Counted from the stretch's first letter, positions 1-9,774 are shown. The stretch: 64,000 bases of DNA from Congregibacter litoralis KT71 (GCF_000153125.2 NZ_CM002299.1:248809-312808); one strand, 5' to 3'. Numbers and translations: made by a program. The notes: generated from the sequence alone by a model not told the origin.

Positions 1-354
1 AAGCAGGAAGAAGCGGCGCAGGTCCGTGAGCTCATGGCTCAGACCTTCACCATGGACGAGCTCATGGCGCGCGGTAAGGAAGTTTACGACCGTGCCTGCC
101 TTGCCTGTCATGGTGCTAACGGTGAGGGCGGCGTCGGTAATGCCATCGCAGGCTCTGCGGTCGCCACCGGTGAGCTGGGGCAGCATCTGAACATTGGTAT
201 CAATGGTGTAGCCGGATCAGCAATGCAGGCCTTTGGTGGCCAGATCAACGATGTGGAGATGGCAGCAGTTATCACCTATCAGCGCAACGCATTCGGCAAC
301 AACATGGGCGACATGGTTCAGCCCATCGATGTATTTAATTACAAGAAGGGTTGA
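1..354 (+). CDS. coxB: Cytochrome c oxidase subunit II, C-terminal part (partial)
   Basis: The reading frame is open from the first base, so the true start lies upstream of the window. What remains is the C-terminal cytochrome c domain: a CLACH heme c site at about codon 33, followed by Gly/Ala-rich loops and a late NNMGDM stretch that probably gives the axial Met. In aa3-type oxidases with a fused cytochrome c (caa3-like), subunit II carries CuA in its periplasmic domain and this extra heme c passes electrons to it. The CuA domain itself is outside the window, so it cannot be inspected. The gene ends 14 bases before coxA, whose ribosome site overlaps its stop codon. Identity is supported mainly by this position plus the CXXCH domain. 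Confidence 0.9.
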   Translation, partial: KQEEAAQVRELMAQTFTMDELMARGKEVYDRACLACHGANGEGGVGNAIAGSAVATGELGQHLNIGINGVAGSAMQAFGGQINDVEMAAVITYQRNAFGNNMGDMVQPIDVFNYKKG

Positions 355-368
355 GGGGAGTATTAACG

Positions 369-1940
369 ATGGCACACGGACCCGCTAAAGGCATCAGCCG
401 CTGGCTGTTTACCACGAACCACAAGGACATCGGCACGATGTACCTGTGGTTCTCCTTCGCAATGTTCATTCTGGGTGGCGCTTTCGCGATGATCATTCGC
501 GCAGAGCTGTTTCAACCCGGCATGCAGCTTGTGGAGCCTGCATTTTTTAACCAGATGACGACGCTTCACGGACTCGTCATGGTGTTCGGGGCGATCATGC
601 CCTCCTTCGTGGGATTGGCGAACTGGCTGATACCCATGATGATTGGCGCGCCGGATATGGCATTGCCGCGCATGAACAACTGGAGCTTCTGGATCCTTCC
701 GCCCGCGTTCCTGATGCTTGCATCAACGCTGTTCATGGAAGGTGGCGCTCCGGCCTTTGGTTGGACTTTTTATGCGCCTCTCTCAACCACCTACGCCGCT
801 CCATCGGTCACTTTCTTTATCTTCGCGATCCACATTCTTGGTCTGTCGTCCATCATGGGCTCGATCAACATTATCGCGACGGTAATGAACATGCGTGCAC
901 CGGGTATGAGCTACATGAAAATGCCCCTGTTCGTATGGACCTGGTTGATTACCGCCTTCCTGCTCGTGGCTGTTATGCCCGTATTGGCGGGAGCGGTGAC
1001 CATGATGCTCATGGATATCCACTTTGGCACCAGCTTCTTCTCGGCGGCCGGTGGAGGTGACCCCGTACTGTTCCAGCACATCTTCTGGTTCTTCGGACAC
1101 CCTGAGGTGTATATCATCATCCTGCCGGCCTTCGGTGTGGTCTCTCAGATCATTCCGGCATTCAGCCGCAAGCCGCTGTTCGGTTACGACTCCATGGTCT
1201 ATGCAACGGCTGCTATTGCCTTCCTGTCGTTCATCGTCTGGGCGCACCACATGTATACCGTGGGTATGCCTGTCGCCGGCGAGCTGTTCTTCATGTACGC
1301 AACGATGCTCATCGCGGTCCCCACGGGCGTCAAAGTGTTCAACTGGGTCAGCACCATGTGGCGCGGCGCGCTGTCTTTTGAGACACCCATGCTGTTCTGC
1401 CTCGGCTTCCTTGTGCTCTTCACCATCGGTGGATTCACGGGTCTGATGTTGTCCATCGCACCAGCGGACTTCCAGTATCACGATAGCTACTTCGTCGTGG
1501 CGCACTTCCACTATGTGATGGTTGCCGGTGCGGTGTTCTCCATGTCAGCAGCCGTCTATTACTGGCTGCCCAAGTGGTGCGGCAAGATGTACAACGAAAC
1601 CATGGGTAAGACCCACTTCTGGATCTCTTTCGTTGGCTTCAACATCACCTTCTTCCCGCAGCACTTTGTGGGACTGGCCGGCATGCCCCGCCGTATTCCT
1701 GACTACGCCCTGCAGTTTGCGGATTTCAACATGATGTCCTCTATCGGTGCGTTCATTTACGGCGGTTCGCAGATCCTCTTCCTCTACAACGTGGTTGCGA
1801 CCATCGTAGCGGGCAAGCCTGTGAGCGACGAGAAAGTGTGGGACGGTGCCGAGGGACTCGAGTGGACCGTGGCTACGCCAGCGCCTTACCACACCTTTGA
1901 AGTGCCGCCGACGATTGATCCTGAGCACGCGCACTCCTAA
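369..1940 (+). CDS. coxA: Cytochrome c oxidase subunit I
   Basis: Catalytic subunit of the heme-copper oxidase, 523 residues and about 12 membrane helices. It reduces O2 to water at the heme a3/CuB site and pumps protons. The hallmark ligands are present: TTLHGLVM (His about 67, low-spin heme), HPEVYIIIL (His 244 with the Tyr four residues later that is cross-linked in A-type oxidases), the His-His pair at 293-294 (CuB) and the HFHYVM motif at 379-381 (high-spin and low-spin heme). I chose the ATG at 369 because GAGGGGAG lies just upstream; an in-frame TTG at 351 overlaps coxB and gives a non-homologous start. It is the second gene of the oxidase operon and is followed by ctaG. Confidence 0.98.
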   Translation: MAHGPAKGISRWLFTTNHKDIGTMYLWFSFAMFILGGAFAMIIRAELFQPGMQLVEPAFFNQMTTLHGLVMVFGAIMPSFVGLANWLIPMMIGAPDMALPRMNNWSFWILPPAFLMLASTLFMEGGAPAFGWTFYAPLSTTYAAPSVTFFIFAIHILGLSSIMGSINIIATVMNMRAPGMSYMKMPLFVWTWLITAFLLVAVMPVLAGAVTMMLMDIHFGTSFFSAAGGGDPVLFQHIFWFFGHPEVYIIILPAFGVVSQIIPAFSRKPLFGYDSMVYATAAIAFLSFIVWAHHMYTVGMPVAGELFFMYATMLIAVPTGVKVFNWVSTMWRGALSFETPMLFCLGFLVLFTIGGFTGLMLSIAPADFQYHDSYFVVAHFHYVMVAGAVFSMSAAVYYWLPKWCGKMYNETMGKTHFWISFVGFNITFFPQHFVGLAGMPRRIPDYALQFADFNMMSSIGAFIYGGSQILFLYNVVATIVAGKPVSDEKVWDGAEGLEWTVATPAPYHTFEVPPTIDPEHAHS

Positions 1941-1984
1941 GCCTTCATTAACTCGGGAAGATACTTGAGCAGCCGAAAAGCATC

Positions 1985-2545
1985 ATGATCCGCGTCAGCA
2001 ACAATCCGTCTATCGATACCGTCATCAAACTGGTGACGGTAGCGGTAGCGATGTTCGCTTTTGTGTTCGTGGTCATGGTGCCCCTGTACAACGTGCTGTG
2101 TGATGCCCTCGGTATCAACGGAAAAACCTCGGGTGAGGTGTATACCGCCGCGCAGGCGGGTGTGGACGAAAGCCGGGAAATTACCATTCAGTTCGTTGCG
2201 ACGAACAACGATGGGATGCCCTGGGAGTTTCGGCCTTCCAACACCATGATGCGCGTCAATCCCGGCGCGTCGAACGACACGGTGTTTCTTGCGCGCAATC
2301 CAATGCCCCAGGCGATGGTTGCCCAGGCAATTCCCAGCGTGTCACCGTCGCGCGCTGCCGAGTATTTTCACAAGACCGAATGTTTTTGCTTCAACCAGCA
2401 GCCGCTGGATGGACGCAGTTCCGCGGAGATGCCGCTGCAATTCATTATTGATCGCGAGCTTCCGCGGGATATCAAGACAATTACATTGTCCTATACCTTG
2501 TTTGATGTGACAGATATGGCGCAGGGCGCCGTTGCTGCACGCTAA
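1985..2545 (+). CDS. ctaG: Cytochrome c oxidase assembly protein CtaG/Cox11
   Basis: Copper chaperone of 186 residues that inserts CuB into subunit I. One N-terminal membrane helix (about residues 14-38) anchors a periplasmic immunoglobulin-like domain. The copper-binding CFCF motif, with Cys 133 and Cys 135 followed by NQQPL, is intact. The C-terminal part has the family's FIIDRELP and ITLSYTLFDV strands. It lies between coxA and coxC, the normal proteobacterial order. The ATG at 1985 has only a weak upstream ribosome site, so translation may depend on the operon context. Confidence 0.96.
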   Translation: MIRVSNNPSIDTVIKLVTVAVAMFAFVFVVMVPLYNVLCDALGINGKTSGEVYTAAQAGVDESREITIQFVATNNDGMPWEFRPSNTMMRVNPGASNDTVFLARNPMPQAMVAQAIPSVSPSRAAEYFHKTECFCFNQQPLDGRSSAEMPLQFIIDRELPRDIKTITLSYTLFDVTDMAQGAVAAR

Positions 2546-2592
2546 CGGCTGTCGGTCAGGGGGACCGACGGTTTAACTGGAGAGAAAATTCA

Positions 2593-3561
2593 ATGACAAG
2601 CCAGACCTCCACGGAATACGAAAAGTATTACGTACCAGAAAAAAGCTCTCTTGCCGTCATGGCAACCATCGGCCTGGTGCTCAGCGTATTCGGCGCCGCT
2701 AATTTTATTAATCAGCTGACCTTCGGAGAGGCGGGTGAAGCGTCCCCGACCATTCTTTACTGTGGTCTTTTTGTGTTCGCGGCAACGCTGTTCGTGTGGT
2801 TCCGTACCACCATCCGCGAAAACATTGCGGGCATGGCAAGCGGCCAGCTCAAGAAGTCCTATGTACTGGGCATGTACTGGTTCATCTTCTCCGAAGTGAT
2901 GTTCTTCGCAGCCTTCTTCGGCGTGCTGTTTTACGTTCGTAACCTCGCAGGACCCTGGTTGGCTGCCGAAGGTGAAGGCGGACGTATGAATTATCTGCTC
3001 TGGGAGGGCTTTCAGTTTAGCTGGCCCATGATGCAGACACCTCAGGAAGCGGTAGGCGGTGCAGCGGATCAGCTCATCGCGAACAACGGCTCCTTTGCCA
3101 GCGCCAAGCAGAGCATGTCCTTTGCTGAAGCGCATCACTGGTATGCCTGGTTGCCCCTCTGGAACACCATCATTCTGCTGTCTTCGTCCGTCACGGTGCA
3201 TATCGCTCACACAGGTCTCCTGAATGACGACAAGAAGAAGTTCAACCTGTGGCTGTCTGCCACGGTCGCCCTGGGCGTCTTGTTCGTGATCCTGCAGATC
3301 GCGGAGTATTACGAGGCTTATGCGCACTTCGGCCTCACCCTGAACTCCGGTATCTATGGATCCACCTTCTTCATGCTCACCGGATTCCACGGATTCCACG
3401 TGTTCATGGGTATGACCATGCTGGCAATCCAGCTGATGCGGTCCCTGCGAGGAGGCCACTTTACTGCGGCAGATCACTTTGGTTTCGAGGCGTCGAGCTG
3501 GTACTGGCACTTCGTCGACGTGGTCTGGGTCTTCCTGTTTCTCTTTGTTTATATTCTTTGA
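2593..3561 (+). CDS. coxC: Cytochrome c oxidase subunit III
   Basis: Structural subunit III of the aa3-type oxidase, 322 residues and seven membrane helices. The family regions are clear: YWFIFSEVMFFAAFFG in the central helices, HTGLLNDDKKKF in a loop, and the C-terminal FGFEASSWYWHFVDVVWVF segment that packs on subunit I. An insertion at about residues 120-165 between helices is longer than in short bacterial forms. The ATG at 2593 follows TGGAGAG with good spacing. It is the last structural gene of the operon; a hairpin with a following T-rich stretch lies right after the stop. Confidence 0.97.
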   Translation: MTSQTSTEYEKYYVPEKSSLAVMATIGLVLSVFGAANFINQLTFGEAGEASPTILYCGLFVFAATLFVWFRTTIRENIAGMASGQLKKSYVLGMYWFIFSEVMFFAAFFGVLFYVRNLAGPWLAAEGEGGRMNYLLWEGFQFSWPMMQTPQEAVGGAADQLIANNGSFASAKQSMSFAEAHHWYAWLPLWNTIILLSSSVTVHIAHTGLLNDDKKKFNLWLSATVALGVLFVILQIAEYYEAYAHFGLTLNSGIYGSTFFMLTGFHGFHVFMGMTMLAIQLMRSLRGGHFTAADHFGFEASSWYWHFVDVVWVFLFLFVYIL

Positions 3562-3566
3562 ATTGT

Positions 3567-3839
3567 TTACTGGTCCCTGACGGGACCTTCTTTAACAGGA
3601 TTTGAAGAGGCGGCCCCCTGGGGGCCGTTGTCCCAGGGATTGCGATGACCGAGCTGTCCCGTCGCAACACCGAAGATAATCAAGCTCATTAAACCTATCG
3701 CCAGCCCGAGCCGTACACCCAGAGAATTGAGTGTGCGGCGTTTTGTTTTGTCTCCCTGATCAACCATCAGGAAGTACGCACCACTGACGAGGCTGCCCAC
3801 CAGCATCACCATGAAAAGCACGATCAGAAATTTCAGCAC
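3567..3839 (-). CDS. DUF2909 twin-transmembrane small protein
   Basis: A 90-residue protein with two hydrophobic helices (about residues 3-27 and 43-62) separated by a basic DQGDKTKRRT loop, followed by a polar tail. This fits the DUF2909 family of small inner-membrane proteins, which in gammaproteobacteria sit beside cytochrome oxidase assembly genes; no biochemical role is established. The gene is convergent with coxC (gap of 5 bases) and divergent from the SURF1 gene. A role in oxidase biogenesis is an inference from position only. Confidence 0.85.
   Translation of the reverse strand: MLKFLIVLFMVMLVGSLVSGAYFLMVDQGDKTKRRTLNSLGVRLGLAIGLMSLIIFGVATGQLGHRNPWDNGPQGAASSNPVKEGPVRDQ
3572..3593 (+). 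terminator. Hairpin terminator after coxC
   Basis: A perfect 6-bp stem (GGTCCC 3572-3577, GGGACC 3582-3587) with a 4-base loop is followed by TTCTTT. It lies 11 bases past the coxC stop and inside the 3' end of the opposing DUF2909 gene, so it probably ends the oxidase transcript. The U tract is imperfect, so strength is uncertain. Confidence 0.55.
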
Positions 3840-3914
3840 AGCGGGGACCTTGTTTAAACCAAACCCACAGTATAGCGAAGCGTCGCCGGGAACGGTTTTG
3901 CCTGGGAGTTTGTC

Positions 3915-4718
3915 TTGTCTGCGTTAAAGCTCGATCTGGAGTGGCGAACCACGCTAATGACCCTGCTGTTGTTTCCCGGACTCATTGCTCTGGGTTTCTG
4001 GCAGCTGGATCGGGCCCAGGAAAAAGCCGAGATTGCCCAGCGGGAAAATGATCGGGCCCAGGCCGCGGCGGTGAGCGTGGCAGTACTCAGATCGATGCCC
4101 AGGGCGGAGCGGGCTTATCGTAAGGTCATGCTACAGGGGCACTATCTCAGCGATGCGGTGGTACTCGTCGACAATCAGATTCGTGATGGTCGCTATGGCC
4201 ATGATGCTCTGGGACTGTTTTTTGACCAAGCCAGTGGCCAGTACCTCTTATTGAATCGCGGCTGGGTGCCCGGGGATTCCTCGCGTCGCAGCGTGCCTGA
4301 TGTCGAGGTGCCTGCCGGTGATCTCACCCTGACCGCCACTGCCTACGTGCCGCCGGGGGACCCCTATTTGCTCGCGGAGGAGCAGTTTTCATCGCTGGAG
4401 TGGCCGATGCTGGTGCAAACGGTGAGCTCCGCAGCACTCCGGGAACTGCTGCACAGGGAAGTGGGTGAAAATCTTCTTGCCACGGAATTACGTCTCTTGC
4501 CCGGAGAGCCCACGGGCTTTCGTCGCGACTGGCCCGTGGTCAACGTTTCCCCGGAAAAGCACCAGGGTTATGCGCTTCAATGGTTTACCATGGCGGCCGC
4601 TTTGGCGGTGTTCTTCATCCTTCGCAGCACTAATATTTTGAGTCTTGGGCGGTCGAGCGGTTCTACAGATGGCGTGATCGAGACCCAGGCCCATAAGTCC
4701 CCGGAAAAAAAGGAGTAG
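3915..4718 (+). CDS. SURF1-family oxidase assembly protein
   Basis: 267 residues with the SURF1 architecture: an N-terminal membrane helix (about residues 14-30) containing the LGFWQLDRAQEK signature, a periplasmic domain with LLNRGWVP, and a C-terminal helix (about 222-240) preceded by HQGYALQWF. SURF1 helps deliver or insert heme a in cytochrome oxidase subunit I. The start is a TTG at 3915; CTGGGAG at 3902-3908 gives a suitable ribosome site and no closer ATG fits the family N-terminus. It opens the second transcription unit of the locus, which continues through the CX3C protein, ctaB and SCO. Confidence 0.93.
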   Translation: MSALKLDLEWRTTLMTLLLFPGLIALGFWQLDRAQEKAEIAQRENDRAQAAAVSVAVLRSMPRAERAYRKVMLQGHYLSDAVVLVDNQIRDGRYGHDALGLFFDQASGQYLLLNRGWVPGDSSRRSVPDVEVPAGDLTLTATAYVPPGDPYLLAEEQFSSLEWPMLVQTVSSAALRELLHREVGENLLATELRLLPGEPTGFRRDWPVVNVSPEKHQGYALQWFTMAAALAVFFILRSTNILSLGRSSGSTDGVIETQAHKSPEKKE

Positions 4719-4725
4719 GGATCGC

Positions 4726-5409
4726 GTGGACGGCGTAAACAATCAAAATTCGGCCCGGGCCGTGCCGGAGCCCGGCAGCGGTCGCATGACATTGTTGCTT
4801 ATCGCCGGCATCCCCGTGATTGTTATCCTCGCGGCGAGCTGGATGTGGTACTTCGTGGCCAAGGGCCAGCTCGACCTGGTGGGCGCCCTGGGCACCTCAA
4901 ACAGGGGACAGCTGGTTCAACCCCCTCGCCAGGCTACGGAAGCGGGTTGGTCTGACGCCGCGGGTGAGCAATTCGCCATGGGAAGTTCAGCGAAATGGTC
5001 CCTGGTGATTCCCCAGCGCGGGGCAAACTGTGAAACCGCCTGCGAACGGCGCCTCTATGAAGTGCGACAGATTCATATGGCATTGGGCAAGGAGTTGGGC
5101 CGCGCCCAACGCCTCCTGGTCACCGATGCTGCCCTGGAGGACCTCACCCTGAACGTCGAGGCATTGAGTGATCAGCGCCCTCTCCCCGATGATTTTGCCA
5201 CTTACGTTGAGAGAGAGCAGCGCGGCATGAGTCTCTGGCATAGCGGAACTGATGGTTTTGCGACGATGTTCCCGGAGTATGTCGAGCACCCCGATAGCTG
5301 GTACCTCATGGATCCTGCGGGTTGGGTGATGATGCGCTACGACCAGTCCGTAAGCTATAAGGATGTTATCTCGGATCTTAAATTTCTCATGAAGAATTCC
5401 AATGGCTGA
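4726..5409 (+). CDS. Membrane-anchored CX3C protein of the oxidase locus
   Basis: 227 residues, GTG start at 4726 with AAGGAG upstream. An N-terminal tail of about 20 residues precedes one membrane helix (about 22-45). The periplasmic part has CETAC (Cys 102, Cys 106) followed by ERRLYEVRQIHMALGKE, and ends with LMDPAGWVMMRYD, resembling the final strands of a thioredoxin fold. The spacing CX3C is the same as in the copper motif of SCO proteins. Genes of this kind lie between SURF1 and ctaA/ctaB in pseudomonads and are usually annotated as hypothetical. A role in copper or thiol handling for the oxidase is my inference. Its stop overlaps ctaB by 8 bases. Confidence 0.8.
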   Translation: MDGVNNQNSARAVPEPGSGRMTLLLIAGIPVIVILAASWMWYFVAKGQLDLVGALGTSNRGQLVQPPRQATEAGWSDAAGEQFAMGSSAKWSLVIPQRGANCETACERRLYEVRQIHMALGKELGRAQRLLVTDAALEDLTLNVEALSDQRPLPDDFATYVEREQRGMSLWHSGTDGFATMFPEYVEHPDSWYLMDPAGWVMMRYDQSVSYKDVISDLKFLMKNSNG

Positions 5410-6325
5410 GTCAGTGAGTGTTCCCAGCGAGGCGTCGGACTCCCGTGCCACCTGGCGTGACTATAAGGAACTAACCAAACCGGGTGTGGTGGCATTGCTG
5501 ATCCTCACGTCGGTGATCGGTATGTGCATGGCCGTGCCGGGCTGGGTTCCCCTGGACGTTCTCATACTGGGCAACCTGGGTATCGCTTTGTGCGCGGCGG
5601 CAGCAGCGGCGGTCAATCATGTTGTTGATCAGAGAATCGACCAGCGCATGGCGCGAACCCGGAACAGGCCTCTGGCCAAGGGGCGCGTGAGCAATCAAAA
5701 CGCCATCATTTTTGCTCTGGCCCTCGGCGTTGCCGGCATGGCCATTCTTCTTGTCTGGATTAATGCGCTGACCGCCTGGCTCACCTTTGCATCCCTCGTG
5801 GGCTATGCCTTTATCTACACGCTGTTTCTGAAGCGGGCGACGCCTCAGAACATTGTGATCGGCGGTCTTGCGGGCGCCGCGCCGCCACTGCTGGGTTGGA
5901 CCGCGGTTACCGGCGAGGTACATGGGCATGCACTGCTGCTCGTGTTGATTATCTTTGCCTGGACGCCACCGCACTTCTGGGCCCTGGCGATCCACCGCCG
6001 TGAAGAGTACGCCCTGGTAGACATCCCTATGCTCCCGGTTACCCACGGTGTGCGATTTACGCAGCTGCACATCATTCTCTACACCATCATCATGTTTTTG
6101 ATCACCCTGATGCCCTTTGTCACCCGTTTGAGCAGTTGGCTGTACCTGGCGGGCGCCGTGGTGCTGGGGTTGCGTTTTTTCTACTGGTCCATCGAAATAT
6201 GGCGGGAAAAAAACCCCAAGGCTCCTATCTATGCCTTTAAATATTCCATTACCTATCTCATGTTGCTGTTTCTGATTATGTTGCTCGATCACTATCTTGT
6301 TCCCTTGCCGGCTTATCCCGTATGA
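5402..6325 (+). CDS. ctaB: Protoheme IX farnesyltransferase (heme O synthase)
   Basis: UbiA-family integral membrane prenyltransferase, 307 residues with about nine helices. It attaches a farnesyl group to heme b to make heme O, the precursor of heme A. The first Asp-rich motif NHVVDQRIDQRMART (Asn 72, Asp 76, Asp 80) and the RPLAKG segment are intact, and the second motif region has HFWALAIHRREEYALVDIPMLP. The start overlaps the end of the CX3C gene and the stop overlaps the SCO start in an ATGA junction, so the three are translationally coupled. Heme A synthase would be expected beside it but is not in the window. Confidence 0.96.
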   Translation: MAESVSVPSEASDSRATWRDYKELTKPGVVALLILTSVIGMCMAVPGWVPLDVLILGNLGIALCAAAAAAVNHVVDQRIDQRMARTRNRPLAKGRVSNQNAIIFALALGVAGMAILLVWINALTAWLTFASLVGYAFIYTLFLKRATPQNIVIGGLAGAAPPLLGWTAVTGEVHGHALLLVLIIFAWTPPHFWALAIHRREEYALVDIPMLPVTHGVRFTQLHIILYTIIMFLITLMPFVTRLSSWLYLAGAVVLGLRFFYWSIEIWREKNPKAPIYAFKYSITYLMLLFLIMLLDHYLVPLPAYPV

Positions 6326-6984
6326 CGACTACCCGGGAAAAGAGCCAGCGCCGCGGTGTGGTCATGACCATTGCGGCCGTACTGGTGTTTATGCTGATTG
6401 TGGTGGCGGGCTTTATTCACCGCATCGGTCAGCCGCGCCTTATGTCCGATGGCGAGCTGCAGGCTAACGGGCTATATCTCATGGACCCGCCGCGGGACTT
6501 TGGTGATTTCGCCCTGACGGATCATCGCGGTGAGCCCTTTACGCCTGCGTCTTTCGAGGGCCAGTGGACCCTGGTGTTTTTTGGTTTCACCCACTGTCCC
6601 GATGTCTGTCCCACCACCATGGCGTTTCTTGACCAGTTTGTGGGTCAGCTTGAAGGTACCGAAGCAAAGGACACCGAGGTGGTGATGATCAGTGTGGATC
6701 CCGCCCGGGATACCGTGGAGAAACTGGCGACTTATGTGCCCTACTTCAACGAAGACTTTACCGGTGTCACGGGTGAATTCCTGGATCTGTTCCGTTTTGC
6801 CACGGCCCTCAACACCCCGTTCAGGAAGGTGCCGGGTCAGGGCGAGGACTATCAGGTAGATCACAGTGCAAACGTGGTACTGATTAATCCCCGCGGGCAC
6901 TATCATGGGTTTTTTAAAGCCCCCCTGGATCTTGCAAAAATGAAAGTCACCTATCGGGCAGCGCGCTACATCTGGGACCATTGA
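6322..6984 (+). CDS. SCO1/SenC copper chaperone
   Basis: 220 residues: an N-terminal anchor (about residues 14-32) and a periplasmic thioredoxin-fold domain. The copper ligands are all present: FTHCPDVCP (Cys 92, Cys 96) and the distal His 181 in VDHSANVVL. SCO proteins mature the CuA site of oxidase subunit II. It is the last gene of the SURF1–CX3C–ctaB–SCO unit, starting inside the ctaB stop codon. Confidence 0.95.
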   Translation: MTTTREKSQRRGVVMTIAAVLVFMLIVVAGFIHRIGQPRLMSDGELQANGLYLMDPPRDFGDFALTDHRGEPFTPASFEGQWTLVFFGFTHCPDVCPTTMAFLDQFVGQLEGTEAKDTEVVMISVDPARDTVEKLATYVPYFNEDFTGVTGEFLDLFRFATALNTPFRKVPGQGEDYQVDHSANVVLINPRGHYHGFFKAPLDLAKMKVTYRAARYIWDH

Positions 6985-7026
6985 TAAAGCGATAGAACGA
7001 TAGGATGACAGGAGTCTGAAAACCCC

Positions 7027-9756
7027 ATGAGCGACAAGCAGCCTTTGATCCTGGTGGACGGGTCTTCTTATCTCTATCGTGCCTATCACGCCCTCCCGCC
7101 GCTCACGAACTCCAAGGGTGCGGCCACGGGCGCGGTCAAAGGCGTTATCAACATGATTCGCCGCCTCCAGAAGGATTACCCCGAGAGCACCATTGCCGTG
7201 GTCTTTGATGCCAAGGGCAAAACCTTCCGCGACGATATTTATCCCGAGTACAAGGCCAACCGGCCGCCCATGCCCGATGACCTTCGGGAGCAGATTGAAC
7301 CCATTCACAGCATTGTGCGGGGCATGGGTCTGCCCCTGCTCTGCGAGCCGGGCGTTGAGGCGGATGACGTTATCGGAACCCTCGCTAAAGAGGCGAGTGA
7401 GGCGGGCTGCTCCGTTATCGTATCCACCGGCGATAAAGATATGGCGCAGCTGGTCAACGATCGGGTCACGTTGGTGAACACCATGAACGACACGCTCATG
7501 GATCCCCAGGGCGTGGTGGATAAATTTGGCATTCCCCCGGAGCTGATCATTGATCTTCTGGCGCTCATGGGTGACAAGGTGGACAACATCCCCGGGGTGC
7601 CGGGAGTAGGAGAGAAAACCGCGCTGGGTCTCCTCCAGGGCCTTGGCGGTCTTGATCAGATTTATGCGTCCCTCGATGAAGTGCAGAACCTGTCTTTTCG
7701 CGGGGCCAAAACCATGGCGGCGAAGCTGGAGAAGGAGCGGGATAACGCCTATCTATCCTACGAGCTTGCGACCATCGCCACGGACCTGAAACTTCCCCTG
7801 GTGTATGCGGATCTTGCGAATGGCGTGCCGGATAAGGCAGCGCTCCTGGCGTTGTTCCGGGAGCTGGAATTCAAGAGCTGGATAGACGAGCTGGAGAACG
7901 AGGCATCCGGTGATAGCAGCGATGCCACGGTGGAAGCGGACACCCGCGAGCAAAACTATGTAACGGTTTTGGACCAGGCCACTTTTGATGACTGGTTATC
8001 GCGCCTGTCCGAGGCCCCGTTGTTTGCGTTTGATACGGAAACCACCAGCCTTAACTATATGGAAGCGGATATCGTGGGCCTGTCCTTTGCGGTGGAGCGC
8101 GGTGAGGCAGCCTATGTACCCCTTGCTCACAGCTATCCCGGGGCGCCGGCGCAGCTAGACCGCGATGCCATTCTGGCGGCACTGAAACCGCTGCTGGAGG
8201 ACCCTGCAAAACCCAAGCTCGGGCAGAATCTCAAGTATGACGCCAGCGTGCTGGCGCGCTACGACATTCACATGCAGGGCATCGCCTTTGACACCATGCT
8301 GGAGTCCTATGTATTGGATTCCACGGGCACGCGCCACGACATGGATAGCCTTGCGCTGAAGTATCTCGGTCGCAGTACCACTCATTTTGAGGATGTAGCA
8401 GGCAAAGGCGCCAAGCAGATTACCTTCGATCAGGTGGGCATAGAGCAGGCGGGGCCCTACGCTGCGGAAGATGCCGAGGTCACCCTCGCGCTCCATGAGA
8501 CCCTCTGGCCAAAGCTTCAGGAGTCTGCGGGCCTCGCCAGCGTCTTTTCTGATATTGAGCTGCCCCTGGTACCGGTGCTCTCCCGCATGGAGCGAACCGG
8601 TGCACTGCTGGATGAAGAGCGGCTTTGGGAGCAGAGCCGCGAGCTGGGGGGTCGGTTACAGGCTCTGGAAGAGGAGGCTCACAATCTGGCGGGCCAGGTG
8701 TTTAATCTCGGCTCCCCGAAACAGCTGGGGCAGATACTCTTCGAAAAACTCGAGCTTCCCGTCATCAAAAAAACACCCAAGGGTGCGCCCTCTACCGCAG
8801 AAGAGGTCCTGCAGGAACTTGCGCTGGATTACCCTCTGCCCAAGCTGCTTATCGAGCACCGGGGCCTATCCAAGCTCAAGTCCACCTACACGGACAAGCT
8901 GCCGGGCATGATCAACCCGCGCACGGGGCGAATTCATACCTCTTACCACCAGGCGGTGACGGCCACGGGCCGTTTGTCGTCATCGGATCCGAATTTACAA
9001 AACATACCCATCCGCACGGAAGAGGGTCGGCGTATTCGCCAGGCATTTATCGCCGCCGAGGGTTACCAGGTGGTGGCGGCGGACTATTCGCAGATTGAGC
9101 TGCGCATCATGGCGCATCTCTCGAAGGATGCGGGGCTTCTCGAAGCCTTCAGAGAGAATCTTGATGTGCACAGCGCCACGGCCGCAGAGGTCTTTGGCGT
9201 GTCCCTGGATGCGGTGTCCGGTGAACAGCGCCGCAAAGCCAAGGCGATTAACTTTGGTTTGATCTATGGCATGTCGGCCTTCGGTCTTGCCCGGCAATTG
9301 CGTCTTGATCGCGGCGAGGCCCAGCGTTACATCGACGTGTACTTTGAGCGCTATCCCGGGGTGCGGGAGTATATGGACAACACCCGGGCCCTTGCCCATG
9401 AGCAGGGCTACGTCGAAACGCTCTTCGGCCGACGTCTGTATCTGCCGGAAATCAATGTCCGGAACAAAAATCGCCAGCAGGCGGCGGAAAGAACCGCCAT
9501 CAATGCGCCTATGCAGGGTACCGCGGCAGATATCATCAAAAGAGCCATGATCACCGTAGATCGCTGGATCGCCGACGATAGCGTCGATGCGAAGATGATC
9601 ATGCAAGTTCACGACGAATTGGTGCTGGAAGTCGCAGAGGATCAGCTCGATCCTGTCTGTGATGAGCTGTGTAAGCAGATGTCGGCGGCCGCTGAACTCG
9701 CCGTGCCTTTGCTCGTCGAGGTGGGGCGCGGCGCGAATTGGGACGAAGCCCACTAA
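7027..9756 (+). CDS. polA: DNA polymerase I
   Basis: 909 residues, close to the family's usual 900-930. The N-terminal 5'-nuclease domain (about 1-290) has [14 protein letters not shown] and the VEADDVIGT metal site. The 3'-5' exonuclease domain (about 310-500) keeps its acidic residues in [16 protein letters not shown] and YAAEDAEVT, so proofreading should be active. The polymerase domain (about 530-909) has the DYSQIELR motif A at about 687, the O-helix region with [14 protein letters not shown] and the catalytic HDE at about 862. ATG at 7027; AGGAGT lies 14-19 bases upstream. Downstream lies a small RNA candidate and then engB, the gene order in which Spot 42 and ErsA occur. Confidence 0.99.
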   Translation: MSDKQPLILVDGSSYLYRAYHALPPLTNSKGAATGAVKGVINMIRRLQKDYPESTIAVVFDAKGKTFRDDIYPEYKANRPPMPDDLREQIEPIHSIVRGMGLPLLCEPGVEADDVIGTLAKEASEAGCSVIVSTGDKDMAQLVNDRVTLVNTMNDTLMDPQGVVDKFGIPPELIIDLLALMGDKVDNIPGVPGVGEKTALGLLQGLGGLDQIYASLDEVQNLSFRGAKTMAAKLEKERDNAYLSYELATIATDLKLPLVYADLANGVPDKAALLALFRELEFKSWIDELENEASGDSSDATVEADTREQNYVTVLDQATFDDWLSRLSEAPLFAFDTETTSLNYMEADIVGLSFAVERGEAAYVPLAHSYPGAPAQLDRDAILAALKPLLEDPAKPKLGQNLKYDASVLARYDIHMQGIAFDTMLESYVLDSTGTRHDMDSLALKYLGRSTTHFEDVAGKGAKQITFDQVGIEQAGPYAAEDAEVTLALHETLWPKLQESAGLASVFSDIELPLVPVLSRMERTGALLDEERLWEQSRELGGRLQALEEEAHNLAGQVFNLGSPKQLGQILFEKLELPVIKKTPKGAPSTAEEVLQELALDYPLPKLLIEHRGLSKLKSTYTDKLPGMINPRTGRIHTSYHQAVTATGRLSSSDPNLQNIPIRTEEGRRIRQAFIAAEGYQVVAADYSQIELRIMAHLSKDAGLLEAFRENLDVHSATAAEVFGVSLDAVSGEQRRKAKAINFGLIYGMSAFGLARQLRLDRGEAQRYIDVYFERYPGVREYMDNTRALAHEQGYVETLFGRRLYLPEINVRNKNRQQAAERTAINAPMQGTAADIIKRAMITVDRWIADDSVDAKMIMQVHDELVLEVAEDQLDPVCDELCKQMSAAAELAVPLLVEVGRGANWDEAH

Positions 9757-9774
9757 ATTTTTTTCATCTCCTTT

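Noticed and set aside
783-1511. Long antisense frame inside coxA
   Set aside because: Shadow of the strong codon bias in coxA; charged and repetitive with no family.
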